From NCBI GenBank assembly GCA_903944085.1, contig CAJAQO010000063.1, forward strand, positions 1-43,369: DNA of 43,369 nt, in the 5' to 3' direction. The notes below the pieces were generated by a model that was not told where the DNA came from, did not search any database, and worked only from the letters and a program-made list of their open reading frames with translations. A program made the translations under genes and the position numbers. This document shows, in pieces, positions 34,591-42,649 of this stretch. This DNA comes from an uncultured Verrucomicrobia subdivision 3 bacterium (GTDB taxonomy: Bacteria; Verrucomicrobiota; Verrucomicrobiia; Limisphaerales; UBA11358). Position 1 is the first letter of the stretch. Each line of letters opens with the position of its first letter.

Positions 34591-34618
34591 AATCGCAAAT
34601 CGGCAATCGCAAATCGTA
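34591..34618. repeat. single-arm heptamer repeat (AATCGCA type)
   Basis: Four 7-bp units (AATCGCA, AATCGGC, AATCGCA, AATCGTA) begin immediately after the TAA of the third SPFH gene and end 6 bp before the ATG of the P-type ATPase. There is no inverted arm. The unit is close to the right-arm unit of the purS-purQ element (CGTAAAT in rotation). Confidence 0.7.
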
Positions 34619-34624
34619 AATTTT

Positions 34625-36628
34625 ATGCAGGTCACGTCACTTTTAAGTCAGCACGAGCACGGGCCGGAGTGCGGCTGCGGCCACGATCACGAACATTCCG
34701 TCGTGCATCTCTGGCAGGCCGTCCTCGGCGTCGTCTTCGTCCTCAACGCCTTCATCGTGGACTGGCTGTTCGACGCCGGCAGCACGCTGGCCAGCGCCAG
34801 CGCGATGATCGGCTCGATCATTCTTGGCTATCCCATCATCGTCACTGCGGTGAAAGATTTGCGGCGCGGCAATTTGAGCATCAACGAGCTTGTCGCCATC
34901 GCCGTGCTCGCCGCGTTCGCGTCCGGCAATTACGAGACCGCCGGCATCGTCGCGTTCTTCATGCTCACCGGCGAAATCATCGAAACCCGCACGGCGCAAG
35001 GCGCACGCGACTCCATCGAATCGCTGATCAAACTTACGCCGACTAAAGCGCGCCGCATTTTGAAGGATGGCAGCGAAGAAGAAATTGCTGCCAGCCAACT
35101 CGCCGTCGGCGATGTTATCCGCATCCGCCCCGGTGACAATGTCGCGGCGGACGGCGTCATCGTGAAGGGCGAAGGCTCGTTCAATCAGGCCACCATCACC
35201 GGCGAATCTTTGCCCGCTGAAAAAAATACCGGCGATGAAGTTTTCGCCGGCACGCAGAATCTCACGGGCGTTTTGGAAATCAAAGTCAGCCGCGCTGGCA
35301 CGGACACGACGCTCGGTCGCGTGCGCGAACTCATTATCGCGGCGGAAAAAACCAAGTTGCCGATCCAGAAAATTGTGGATCAATACATGGGCTTTTACAC
35401 GCCGCTGGTGCTGGTCATCGGCGCGCTGGTCTGGGCGTTCACGCACGATTTGAACCGCGTCATTGCGGTGTTCGTCGTCTCCTGCCCGTGCGCGTTCATT
35501 CTGGCGACGCCGACCGCGATGGTCGCGGCACTATCCGCCGCCGCGCGTCTGGGAATTTTGATCAAGAACGTCGCTGACATCGAATTGGCTGCGAAAATCA
35601 ACGCCTTCGTCTTCGACAAAACCGGCACGCTGACTACCGGCCAACTCGCCGTCAGCCGGCTCGCGCCGATTGGCGACACGAAGCCCGCTGAACTTTTGCT
35701 GCTCGCCGCGTCCGCTGAAAAATACAGCAACCATCCGACCGCCAAAGCGCTCACGACGCTTGCGGGTGAAGCCGGAGTGCCGCTCGCCGAGCCGAAGGAT
35801 TTTGCCGAAACCGCCGGTCGCGGCGTGAAGGCGCAAATCAACGGTGCAAAAATTCTGGTTGGCCGCGCGCAATGGCTTAAGGACAACGGCATTGATGCCA
35901 GCTTTGAAAAATCCGTGGACTTGAATGAGACGGAAGGCTGGAGCTTGATTTTCGTCGCGCAAAACGGCAAGTGCGTCGGCTGGGTCGGCATGCAGGATCA
36001 GACGCGCGCCGAGGCGAAGGAAGCTTTGGCGGAATTGAAGGAAGCCGGCGTCCGCCGCATCGCGATGATTTCCGGCGACCGGCAAGTGGTCGCTACGCGC
36101 GTCGCCGCCGAGATTGGTTGTGAAGAAGCGAAGGGCGATTGCCTGCCGCAGAACAAAGTGGAATTTGTCCGCGCCGTGAAAGCGAAAGGCTACAAAGTCG
36201 CGGTGATCGGCGACGGCGTGAACGACGCGCCCGCGCTCGCGGCGGGCGACATCGGCATCGCGATGGGCGCAGCCGGCAGCGAAGTGGCCATCCACAGCGC
36301 GACGATTGCGCTGATGAACAACGACCTGCGCCGCCTGCCGTTCCTCGTGAAACTTTCACGCAGCACGCGCGCCGTCATCAACCAGAATTTTGCGTTTGGC
36401 GTGGTCTTCATCATCGTGGGCTTGGCGGCAACGGCGTTCGGTTACATCGGCCCGATTGTCGCGGCGCTGCTGCACAACGTCGGTTCGTTGATCGTGATTT
36501 TCAACAGCGCCCGCCTCGTGCGCAAAGGTGAGGAACTGGAGCATTTTCATCCGGAAGCCATCGCCGACAAACACGACCACGGATCACATTCGAAGCCGGC
36601 TGGCGAACTGACGCCGAAGCTGGCGTAA
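34625..36628 (+). CDS. P1B-type heavy-metal-transporting ATPase
   Basis: This 667-residue pump has a His/Cys-rich N-terminal segment (HEHGPECGCGHDHEH) in place of a full metal-binding domain. It has an actuator motif TITGESLPAEK and the transport-site CPC (C287, C289 in SCPCAFILATPTA). The phosphorylated D331 is in DKTGTLTTG, the nucleotide-domain HP is in NHPTAKAL, and the hinge is GDGVNDAPALAAGDIGIAMG. Late membrane helices carry INQNFAFG and HNVGSLIVIFNSARLV. It resembles the Zn/Cd/Pb group, but the usual K and D of that group are not evident, so the metal is uncertain. A second His-rich stretch (HDHGSH) is at the C-terminus. It follows three SPFH genes directly. Confidence 0.9.
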   Translation: MQVTSLLSQHEHGPECGCGHDHEHSVVHLWQAVLGVVFVLNAFIVDWLFDAGSTLASASAMIGSIILGYPIIVTAVKDLRRGNLSINELVAIAVLAAFASGNYETAGIVAFFMLTGEIIETRTAQGARDSIESLIKLTPTKARRILKDGSEEEIAASQLAVGDVIRIRPGDNVAADGVIVKGEGSFNQATITGESLPAEKNTGDEVFAGTQNLTGVLEIKVSRAGTDTTLGRVRELIIAAEKTKLPIQKIVDQYMGFYTPLVLVIGALVWAFTHDLNRVIAVFVVSCPCAFILATPTAMVAALSAAARLGILIKNVADIELAAKINAFVFDKTGTLTTGQLAVSRLAPIGDTKPAELLLLAASAEKYSNHPTAKALTTLAGEAGVPLAEPKDFAETAGRGVKAQINGAKILVGRAQWLKDNGIDASFEKSVDLNETEGWSLIFVAQNGKCVGWVGMQDQTRAEAKEALAELKEAGVRRIAMISGDRQVVATRVAAEIGCEEAKGDCLPQNKVEFVRAVKAKGYKVAVIGDGVNDAPALAAGDIGIAMGAAGSEVAIHSATIALMNNDLRRLPFLVKLSRSTRAVINQNFAFGVVFIIVGLAATAFGYIGPIVAALLHNVGSLIVIFNSARLVRKGEELEHFHPEAIADKHDHGSHSKPAGELTPKLA

Positions 36629-36641
36629 TTTTTCAAAAATT

Positions 36642-37832
36642 ATGTCCGCCGCTCAAACATCCAATGGTGAAGTAGTCGTCTCGGTTCGCGGGCTGACGAA
36701 GGTATTCAAAGATTTTTGGAATCGTCCGAAGGCGCGCGCGGTGGACAACGTGGATTTTGAAGTCCGCAAGGGCGAAGTTTTCGGCCTGCTCGGACCGAAT
36801 GGTTCCGGCAAATCCACGACGGTCAAGCTGCTGCTGGGTTTGCTGAATCCGACGAAAGGACACATCGAAGTTTTCGGCCATTCGCCGCGCCATGTGCAGA
36901 CGAAAGCGCGCATCGGTTATCTACCGGAGGAATCGTATTTGTATCGCTACCTCAATTCGCGCGAGACGCTGGATTTTTTTGGAAACCTTTTCCATCTCAA
37001 CAAAGCTGACCGCGATAATCGCGCGGAGCAGTTGCTCGAAATGGTCGGCCTCGGCAAAACGCAGACGCGCGCCGTTGGCGAATTTTCCAAAGGCATGCAG
37101 CGCCGCATCGGCCTCGCGCAGGCGCTCATCAATGATCCTGATTTGGTGATTCTCGACGAGCCGACCGCCGGCTTGGATCCGATTGGCTGCCGCGAGGTGA
37201 AGGATTTAATCATCGCGCTGGCGCGGCGCGGCAAGACGGTGATCTTGAGCAGCCATCTGCTGTCGGATGTGGAAGATGTTTGCGACCGCGTGGTGATTTA
37301 TTACGGCGGCAAAATCCAGGCCGCCGGCACGCTGAAAGATTTGCTGGCGACGCCGGACACGCTGCGCATCACGACGCCGGTGCTGCCGCGCGAAACGTTG
37401 GAAAAAGTTCTGGCAACGATCCGCCAGGATATTTCAACCGGCGAAGTGCGCGTGGACAATCCGACGCAAAATCTGGAAAGCTATTTTCTCGACGTGGTGA
37501 ACAAGGCGCGGGCGGCGAACGAAACCAGCGGCGCGCAATCTGGCGCGCGGGTGGCCGAGTATTTGCGCGGCGGCATGGAAGCCAAGCCGGCATCGGAAAA
37601 AGTTTTGGAAAAGTTGTCACTGCCGCAGGCGGCGCAGCCGGCGGTTGAATCCAAACCGGCGACACAATCTGCCGGACCGAAAGTGGACGACAGCAAGCTG
37701 GCCGCACTCGCGCAGCCGGCCGCCGCCGCGTCGCAGCCGGACAAGTCCGCGCCGAAAATTGAACCAGCCACGCCGGCAGATTTATCCAAGGCGAATGCAA
37801 AATTGTCGTCGCTGCTCGGCGGGAAAAAATAA
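36642..37832 (+). CDS. ABC transporter ATP-binding protein with long Ala/Pro-rich tail
   Basis: This 396-residue ATPase has Walker A GLLGPNGSGKSTTVKLLLG (residues ~46-64), signature FSKGMQRRIGLAQAL, Walker B LVILDEPTAGLDP and the switch histidine in VILSSHLLSDVEDV. Residues ~1-240 are the complete nucleotide-binding domain. Residues ~300-396 are a low-complexity Ala/Pro/Lys/Ser tail that ends KLSSLLGGKK; this tail is unusual and of unknown role. Its start is 13 bp after the P-type ATPase stop. With the permeases at 29631 and 37854 it forms an ABC-2-type exporter. Confidence 0.9.
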   Translation: MSAAQTSNGEVVVSVRGLTKVFKDFWNRPKARAVDNVDFEVRKGEVFGLLGPNGSGKSTTVKLLLGLLNPTKGHIEVFGHSPRHVQTKARIGYLPEESYLYRYLNSRETLDFFGNLFHLNKADRDNRAEQLLEMVGLGKTQTRAVGEFSKGMQRRIGLAQALINDPDLVILDEPTAGLDPIGCREVKDLIIALARRGKTVILSSHLLSDVEDVCDRVVIYYGGKIQAAGTLKDLLATPDTLRITTPVLPRETLEKVLATIRQDISTGEVRVDNPTQNLESYFLDVVNKARAANETSGAQSGARVAEYLRGGMEAKPASEKVLEKLSLPQAAQPAVESKPATQSAGPKVDDSKLAALAQPAAAASQPDKSAPKIEPATPADLSKANAKLSSLLGGKK

Positions 37833-37853
37833 TTCGACGAAGCCGATTTCCTG

Positions 37854-39239
37854 ATGCAACGAATTATCGCCATTGCCTGGTTGACGTGGAAGGCCGCGCT
37901 GCGGTTCAAGCTGTTCCTCGTCATCGCGGCGCTGCTGATTCTGGCGGTCGTGGGTTTGCCGCTGGTGATCAAAGATGACGGCACGGCGGCGGGCTTCACG
38001 CAGATCATTTTGACCTACACGTTGAGCGCGATCACGGCGCTGCTTGGGCTTTCGACGCTCTGGCTTTCCTGCGGCACGCTGGCGCGCGACATCGAGGAAT
38101 GCCAGATTCAAGTCGTCGCCACGAAGCCGATTGCGCGCTGGCAAATCTGGCTCGGCAAATGGCTGGGCATCGTGTCGCTGAACGCGGTGCTGCTGGCGCT
38201 GGCGGGCGGCTGTGTTTTTGGATTGCTGCAATGGCGCGCGGGCAAACTGCCGGCAGCGGAGCAGAAAATTTTGCGCGAGCAGATTTTGGTGGCGCGCGGC
38301 TCGGCGAAGGAGCCGGACAACACCGCGATGATTGACGCGGAGACGGAACGGATTTTGCAGGGGCGACTGAAAAGTAGTCCGGTGGAAAAAGTGGATGTGC
38401 CGGAGGTGCGCCGCCAGATTCGCGAGAGTGTGAAGGCAGATTCGCAGCTGGTGCCGCCGGGCTATCAGCGCACCTGGCAGATTAATCTGGGCTTTGCAAA
38501 AAATCATCTGCACGGCCAGCCGCTCCAGCTCCGCGTGAAATTCAACTCGGCGCAGCAAAGTGGGGGAGGAACTTTTGTGGCGCTGTGGCAGGTGGGCGCG
38601 CCGGAATCGGCACACGTGGCGCGGCTGGCCCCGATGAGCCTCGCGCCGGACACCTTCCATGAGTTTACGATTCCGCCGGATTTGTTTGACGCAAACGGGC
38701 TGCTGACCATCACTTTCTTAAATCCGAACGAGACCGCGCTGCTCTTCCCGCTGGATGAAGGGATGGAGGTTTTGTATCCCGAAGGCGGCTTTGCGCTGAA
38801 CTTTGCGCGCGGCTTGGCGATCATTTTCTGCTGGATGGCACTGCTCGCGGCGCTGGGGCTGGCGGCGGCGAGCCAACTTTCGTTTCCGGTGGCAACGTTT
38901 TTTGCGCTGGCGATGATGCTGGTGGTGTTCTCCAGCGGCACGCTGGCGGAGTCGGTGGATTCCGGCACGGTGGCCGCCGGCAACGAAGAGAAGGGCGTGG
39001 CGGGTCATTCGGTCATGGATTTCGCGCTGATCCCGGCGTTCAAGGGTGTGCTGGCGGTGGTGAACCTGGCGAAAAGCTATTCGCCGATTGACGCGTTGAG
39101 CAGCGGACGCAGCATCACCTGGAGCGAGCTGGGCCTGGCCTTTGCGCAAATCGTCCTGCTGCTCGGCGGTTTTTTCGCGGTGGCGGGAATCGTCTGTTTC
39201 AACCGGCGCGAACTGGCGACGGCGCAAGGCACGCAATGA
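37854..39239 (+). CDS. ABC-2-like permease with large extracytoplasmic insert
   Basis: This 461-residue protein has an N-terminal helix (LFLVIAALLILAVVGLPLVI), then TQIILTYTLSAITALLGLS, the ABC-2 loop motif CGTLARDIEECQIQVVATKP and WQIWLGKWLGIVSLNAVLLA. A soluble insert of about 200 residues (near 125-320) is predicted outside the cytoplasm. It includes a beta-sandwich-like segment (FTIPPDLFDANGLLTITFLN). C-terminal helices follow. Layouts of this kind occur in gliding/NosY-like ABC permeases. It starts 21 bp after the ATPase stop, so the two are coupled. Confidence 0.82.
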   Translation: MQRIIAIAWLTWKAALRFKLFLVIAALLILAVVGLPLVIKDDGTAAGFTQIILTYTLSAITALLGLSTLWLSCGTLARDIEECQIQVVATKPIARWQIWLGKWLGIVSLNAVLLALAGGCVFGLLQWRAGKLPAAEQKILREQILVARGSAKEPDNTAMIDAETERILQGRLKSSPVEKVDVPEVRRQIRESVKADSQLVPPGYQRTWQINLGFAKNHLHGQPLQLRVKFNSAQQSGGGTFVALWQVGAPESAHVARLAPMSLAPDTFHEFTIPPDLFDANGLLTITFLNPNETALLFPLDEGMEVLYPEGGFALNFARGLAIIFCWMALLAALGLAAASQLSFPVATFFALAMMLVVFSSGTLAESVDSGTVAAGNEEKGVAGHSVMDFALIPAFKGVLAVVNLAKSYSPIDALSSGRSITWSELGLAFAQIVLLLGGFFAVAGIVCFNRRELATAQGTQ

Positions 39240-39246
39240 GAAAAAT

Positions 39247-39337
39247 GTTACAAGTTGCAGGTAGCAGGTTGCAAGTTGATGCAGCCGGGCGGGAGCTTTT
39301 TTCAACCTGCAACCTGCAATTTGCAACCTGCAACCCA
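39247..39337. repeat. inverted heptamer-repeat element (GTTGCAG type)
   Basis: The left arm, 39247-39281, is five 7-bp units of the type GTTGCAG. The right arm, 39303-39337, is five units of the type CAACCTG, the inverse of the left arm. About 21 bp of unrelated sequence separate them. The element fills the space between the ABC permease stop and the GTG start at 39343. Confidence 0.78.
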
Positions 39338-39342
39338 ACTTC

Positions 39343-40893
39343 GTGAACGCGCGCGTCAAAAAAATTCTGCTGCTGCTGCTCGCCGCCGCGCTGGTCTTCG
39401 GCTCCGGCCAGATGCAGAAATCGCTGAACCGCGACCGCGACGCGCTCGGCCTGACGCACATGGCGGTGCTGGACAATGCGCCGCCCGTGCTGGCGTTCAC
39501 CACGGTGGCGCTCGGCGGTTTTCGCGGTTTGATTTCAAATCTGCTCTGGATCCGCGCGAACGATTTGCAGCAGGACGACAAATTTTTCGAGGCCGCGCAG
39601 CTCGCCGACTGGATCACCAAGCTGGAACCGACGTTCACGCAGGTCTGGCTGTTTCAAGCGTGGAACATGGCCTACAACATTTCCGTGAAGTTCAAGGATT
39701 TCCCCGACCGCTGGCGCTGGGTCGAGCGCGGCATCGAACTGCTGCGCGACGACGGCTTGCGCTACAATCCCAACAGCATCCTGATTTATCGCGAGCTGGG
39801 CTGGTTTTTCCAGCACAAGATGGGGCAGAACCTCGACGACGCGAACATGTATTACAAAAGCCAGTGGGCGTCCGAGATGAGAAATTTCTTCGGCCCGAAT
39901 GGCACGAATTTCGACCGGCTGCTCCAGCCGCAAACCGCCGAGGAAATCAAACAATTGCAGGCGTTCACGAACCAATACAAGCTCAGCCCGGCGTTTGCCA
40001 AGGCGGTGGATGAGAAATACGGGCCGTTCGACTGGCGGCTGCCGGAGGCCCACGCAATTTACTGGGGCGCGATGGGCCTGGATGTGGCGGCGAAAAATCC
40101 GGCCAAGGTCAAGGCCGACGACTTGATCACGGTGCGGCGGATCATTTACCAGTCGCTGTTGCAGGCGTTTCATCACGGGCGCGTCGTGCCCGATCCGTTT
40201 AACCAGAGCTATTCGCTGGGGCCAAACCTGGACCTTGTCCCGCAGGTCAACAAGGCGTATCTGGATTTATACGAGGACGAAACCGATCCCGGCCAGCGGG
40301 ACGGCATTCTCAAGGCGCACCGGAATTTTCTGCGCGATGCCGTCTATTTTCTTTACGAGGCCAACCGCCTGGGCGAGGCGGCGAAATGGTTTAAATTTCT
40401 TGGCGACAAATATCCTGACAAGCCGATTGTCGAGACCGACCCGAACTCGCTGCCCAAAAGCCTGACGCTGGATGAATACGCGGTGGCCGTGGTGCAGATT
40501 GACATTGGCGAAACCTCGCAGGAACGCGTGACCGCCGCCATTCAAGGCCTGGTGGCCCGCGCTTATCTGGCGCTCGCCGCCGGCGAGGACGACCGTTACG
40601 AAAATCTGAAGCGGCTCGCCAACCGCGTCTATCAGCGCTACGTCGCCAAAACCGCTGGATCCAATGGCGACAAGCGCATTCCGCTGCCGCCCTACGAAAC
40701 GCTCAACGCCGCCGTGGTCCGCCAGTTGATTGACCCGAAAAGCGGCCTGCCATATACCGCCCGCGCCGTGCTGCGCACCCAGCTCGGCCTGCCGGCGGAA
40801 ACGGCCGCGCCGGCGAACCCCGCGACGAATGCCGTGGAACCCGTTGCCACGAATGCCGTCCCGACCAACGCCGCCGCCCCAGTGCTGCCGTGA
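39343..40893 (+). CDS. unknown membrane-anchored helical-repeat protein
   Basis: This 516-residue protein starts at GTG 39343. Residues 6-21 (KKILLLLLAAALVFGSG) are a signal anchor. The remainder is mostly helical and TPR-like: FFEAAQLADWITKLEPTFTQ, VWLFQAWNMAYNISVKFKDF, YNPNSILIYRELGWFFQHKM and FLYEANRLGEAAKWFKFLGD. It ends in a low-complexity tail repeating ATNAV. I do not know a named family. Its position directly after the ABC ATPase/permease pair, separated only by a repeat element, suggests it is the periplasmic partner of the same system. It is probably the last gene of the cluster, with rimO starting 46 bp later. Confidence 0.6.
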   Translation: MNARVKKILLLLLAAALVFGSGQMQKSLNRDRDALGLTHMAVLDNAPPVLAFTTVALGGFRGLISNLLWIRANDLQQDDKFFEAAQLADWITKLEPTFTQVWLFQAWNMAYNISVKFKDFPDRWRWVERGIELLRDDGLRYNPNSILIYRELGWFFQHKMGQNLDDANMYYKSQWASEMRNFFGPNGTNFDRLLQPQTAEEIKQLQAFTNQYKLSPAFAKAVDEKYGPFDWRLPEAHAIYWGAMGLDVAAKNPAKVKADDLITVRRIIYQSLLQAFHHGRVVPDPFNQSYSLGPNLDLVPQVNKAYLDLYEDETDPGQRDGILKAHRNFLRDAVYFLYEANRLGEAAKWFKFLGDKYPDKPIVETDPNSLPKSLTLDEYAVAVVQIDIGETSQERVTAAIQGLVARAYLALAAGEDDRYENLKRLANRVYQRYVAKTAGSNGDKRIPLPPYETLNAAVVRQLIDPKSGLPYTARAVLRTQLGLPAETAAPANPATNAVEPVATNAVPTNAAAPVLP

Positions 40894-40939
40894 AATAATT
40901 TTCGACCGGCAACCCCACTTCGCGTAAGCTGATTCTTCT

Positions 40940-42631
40940 GTGACGAAGAAAAATTCCAGTGCCGCGCCGCTGCGCGTCGGTCTCATTTCGCTCGGCTGCG
41001 CCAAAAATCTCGTGGACGCCGAGATCATGCTCGGCTCGCTGCTCAAAGGCGGCGTTGAAATCACCAATGACGCCGCGAGCGCCGATGCGGTCATCGTCAA
41101 CACCTGTTCGTTCATTGATTCCGCGCAGGAAGAAAGCGTGGATACCATTCTCGAATCGGTGGAATTGCGCGACGCCAACCAGCGCGGCCAGGCGGTGATC
41201 GTCTCCGGCTGCCTGCCGCAGCGCTTCCGCGATGAACTGCCCAAGCTGATGCCGGAAGTGGACGCGTTCATGGGCATTGACCAAGTCGCGCAAGTCGGCG
41301 ACATCGTCAGCCGGGCGGTGGCCAGTCGCGCGGAAAAAATCCAAAGCGGAAAGCGGAAAGCGGAAAGCGGAAACCTCAAACAGCGGCTGAATGAGTTGGA
41401 GAAAGCCCGCGACCTTTCGGAATACGAACAAGCGGAATCCCTGCGCGGCTCGGAAAAATTTGGCAAAACCAAAACCGTCGTGGGCCCACAAGCCGCCATC
41501 CGCCATCCGCCATCCGCAATTTTGGACGTGACCGCGCGCCCGATTTTCATTCCCGATTTCGCGACGCCGCGCTTTCGCCTGACGCCGAAACATTTTGCGT
41601 ATTTAAAAATCGCCGAGGGCTGCAACCATCCGTGCAGTTTCTGCATCATTCCCCGGATGCGCGGCTCGCACCGCAGCCGCACGCAAAAGGACATCGTCGC
41701 CGAGGCCAAGGCGCTCATTGCCGACGGCGTGAAGGAAATTAATTTGATTTCGCAGGACTCGACTTATTACGGCTTGGATTTGCGCGCGAATCACAGCCGC
41801 GCGATTTCGTCGCCGGCAAAATTTTCGGCAGCGGCGAAATCGTTGGCCGCCGATGCCACGACCATTTGCACACTGCTGCGCGAACTGAATGCGCTCAAGG
41901 GCGATTTTTGGATCCGCCTGCTTTACACGCACCCGGCGCATTGGACGGATGAGCTCATCTCGACCATCGCCGGCTGCAAAAAAGTCGCGCGCTATGTGGA
42001 CATGCCGCTGCAGCACATCCACGAAAACATGCTCGAACGGATGCGCCGCGAAACCTCGCAGCAATACATCGTGGAGCTCATCAAAAAAATCCGCGCCGGC
42101 GTGCCCGGCATCGCGCTGCGCACGACGTTCATCGTCGGCTTTCCGGGCGAAACCGAGGCGAGCTTCCAGACTTTGCTGGATTTCATCCGCGAGACAAAAT
42201 TTGAGCGGTTGGGCGTGTTTGCCTATTCCAAAGAAGACGGCACACGCGCCGGCGCAATGGCTGGCCAGGTCGCCGCCAAAGTGAAGCAAAAGCGCCGCGA
42301 GCTGGCGATGGCTGCCCAGCACAAGGTTGCCGTGGCGGTCGCGGAAAGTTTTGTGGGCCGCGAGATCAAAGTCCTGGTCGAAGGCGAGGCGGATGAAAAG
42401 CAGTTGCAGTCCGCCAGCATCAGCTCATGGGAGCACGGCTTGATGCGCGAGCCGGAAATTAAAAACTTAAAACTTAAAACTCAAAATTATCTGGTCGGCC
42501 GCGGCGAAGCGGATGCGCCGGACATTGACGGACGGGTTTACATTCGCGGCCGGCTGCCGGTGGGCGAATTTGCGCGCGTCAAAATTATCGGCCACACGGA
42601 CTACGATTTGATTGCCGAGCCGGCGGCATGA
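40940..42631 (+). CDS. rimO: ribosomal protein uS12 methylthiotransferase RimO, enlarged
   Basis: This 563-residue protein starts at GTG 40940. It has the UPF0004 domain (ISLGCAKNLVDAEIMLGSLL, NTCSFIDSAQEES, SGCLPQRF) and the radical-SAM cluster cysteines C228, C232 and C235 in EGCNHPCSFCIIPRMRGSH. TRAM-domain features lie at the end. RimO adds a methylthio group to an aspartate of S12. Typical RimO is ~440 residues with the first radical-SAM cysteine near 150. Here ~60 extra residues (135-194) separate the two domains, ~35 more lie near 280-310, and ~12 sit near 506-517 in the C-terminal domain. The first and last inserts consist of, or are framed by, heptamer repeats. All catalytic cysteines are kept, so the enzyme is probably active. 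Confidence 0.9.
   Translation: MTKKNSSAAPLRVGLISLGCAKNLVDAEIMLGSLLKGGVEITNDAASADAVIVNTCSFIDSAQEESVDTILESVELRDANQRGQAVIVSGCLPQRFRDELPKLMPEVDAFMGIDQVAQVGDIVSRAVASRAEKIQSGKRKAESGNLKQRLNELEKARDLSEYEQAESLRGSEKFGKTKTVVGPQAAIRHPPSAILDVTARPIFIPDFATPRFRLTPKHFAYLKIAEGCNHPCSFCIIPRMRGSHRSRTQKDIVAEAKALIADGVKEINLISQDSTYYGLDLRANHSRAISSPAKFSAAAKSLAADATTICTLLRELNALKGDFWIRLLYTHPAHWTDELISTIAGCKKVARYVDMPLQHIHENMLERMRRETSQQYIVELIKKIRAGVPGIALRTTFIVGFPGETEASFQTLLDFIRETKFERLGVFAYSKEDGTRAGAMAGQVAAKVKQKRRELAMAAQHKVAVAVAESFVGREIKVLVEGEADEKQLQSASISSWEHGLMREPEIKNLKLKTQNYLVGRGEADAPDIDGRVYIRGRLPVGEFARVKIIGHTDYDLIAEPAA
41343..41522. repeat. in-frame insert framed by heptamer repeats inside rimO
   Basis: AAAGCGG occurs four times in tandem at 41343-41370, and GCCATCC three times at 41495-41515. 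Reverse-complemented and rotated, the second unit reads ATGGCGG, matching five of seven bases of the first, so these are degenerate inverted arms. The ~180 bp (about 60 codons) between the outer ends keeps the reading frame open and encodes a charged, Glu/Lys-rich linker. Confidence 0.65.
42456..42490. repeat. single-arm heptamer repeat inside rimO (AAACTTA type)
   Basis: Five 7-bp units (AAATTAA, AAACTTA twice, AAACTCA, AAATTAT) lie at 42456-42490 and are translated as part of EIKNLKLKTQNYLV. They are A+T-rich in a G+C-rich gene. The exact 7-bp period continues through coding sequence, although 7 is not a multiple of 3. Confidence 0.65.
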
Positions 42632-42649
42632 CGGCTGGGCGACCGCCGG

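Noticed and set aside
40267-41718. 483-codon leftward frame
   Set aside because: It is antisense to the end of the unknown helical protein and to rimO; no domain recognised.
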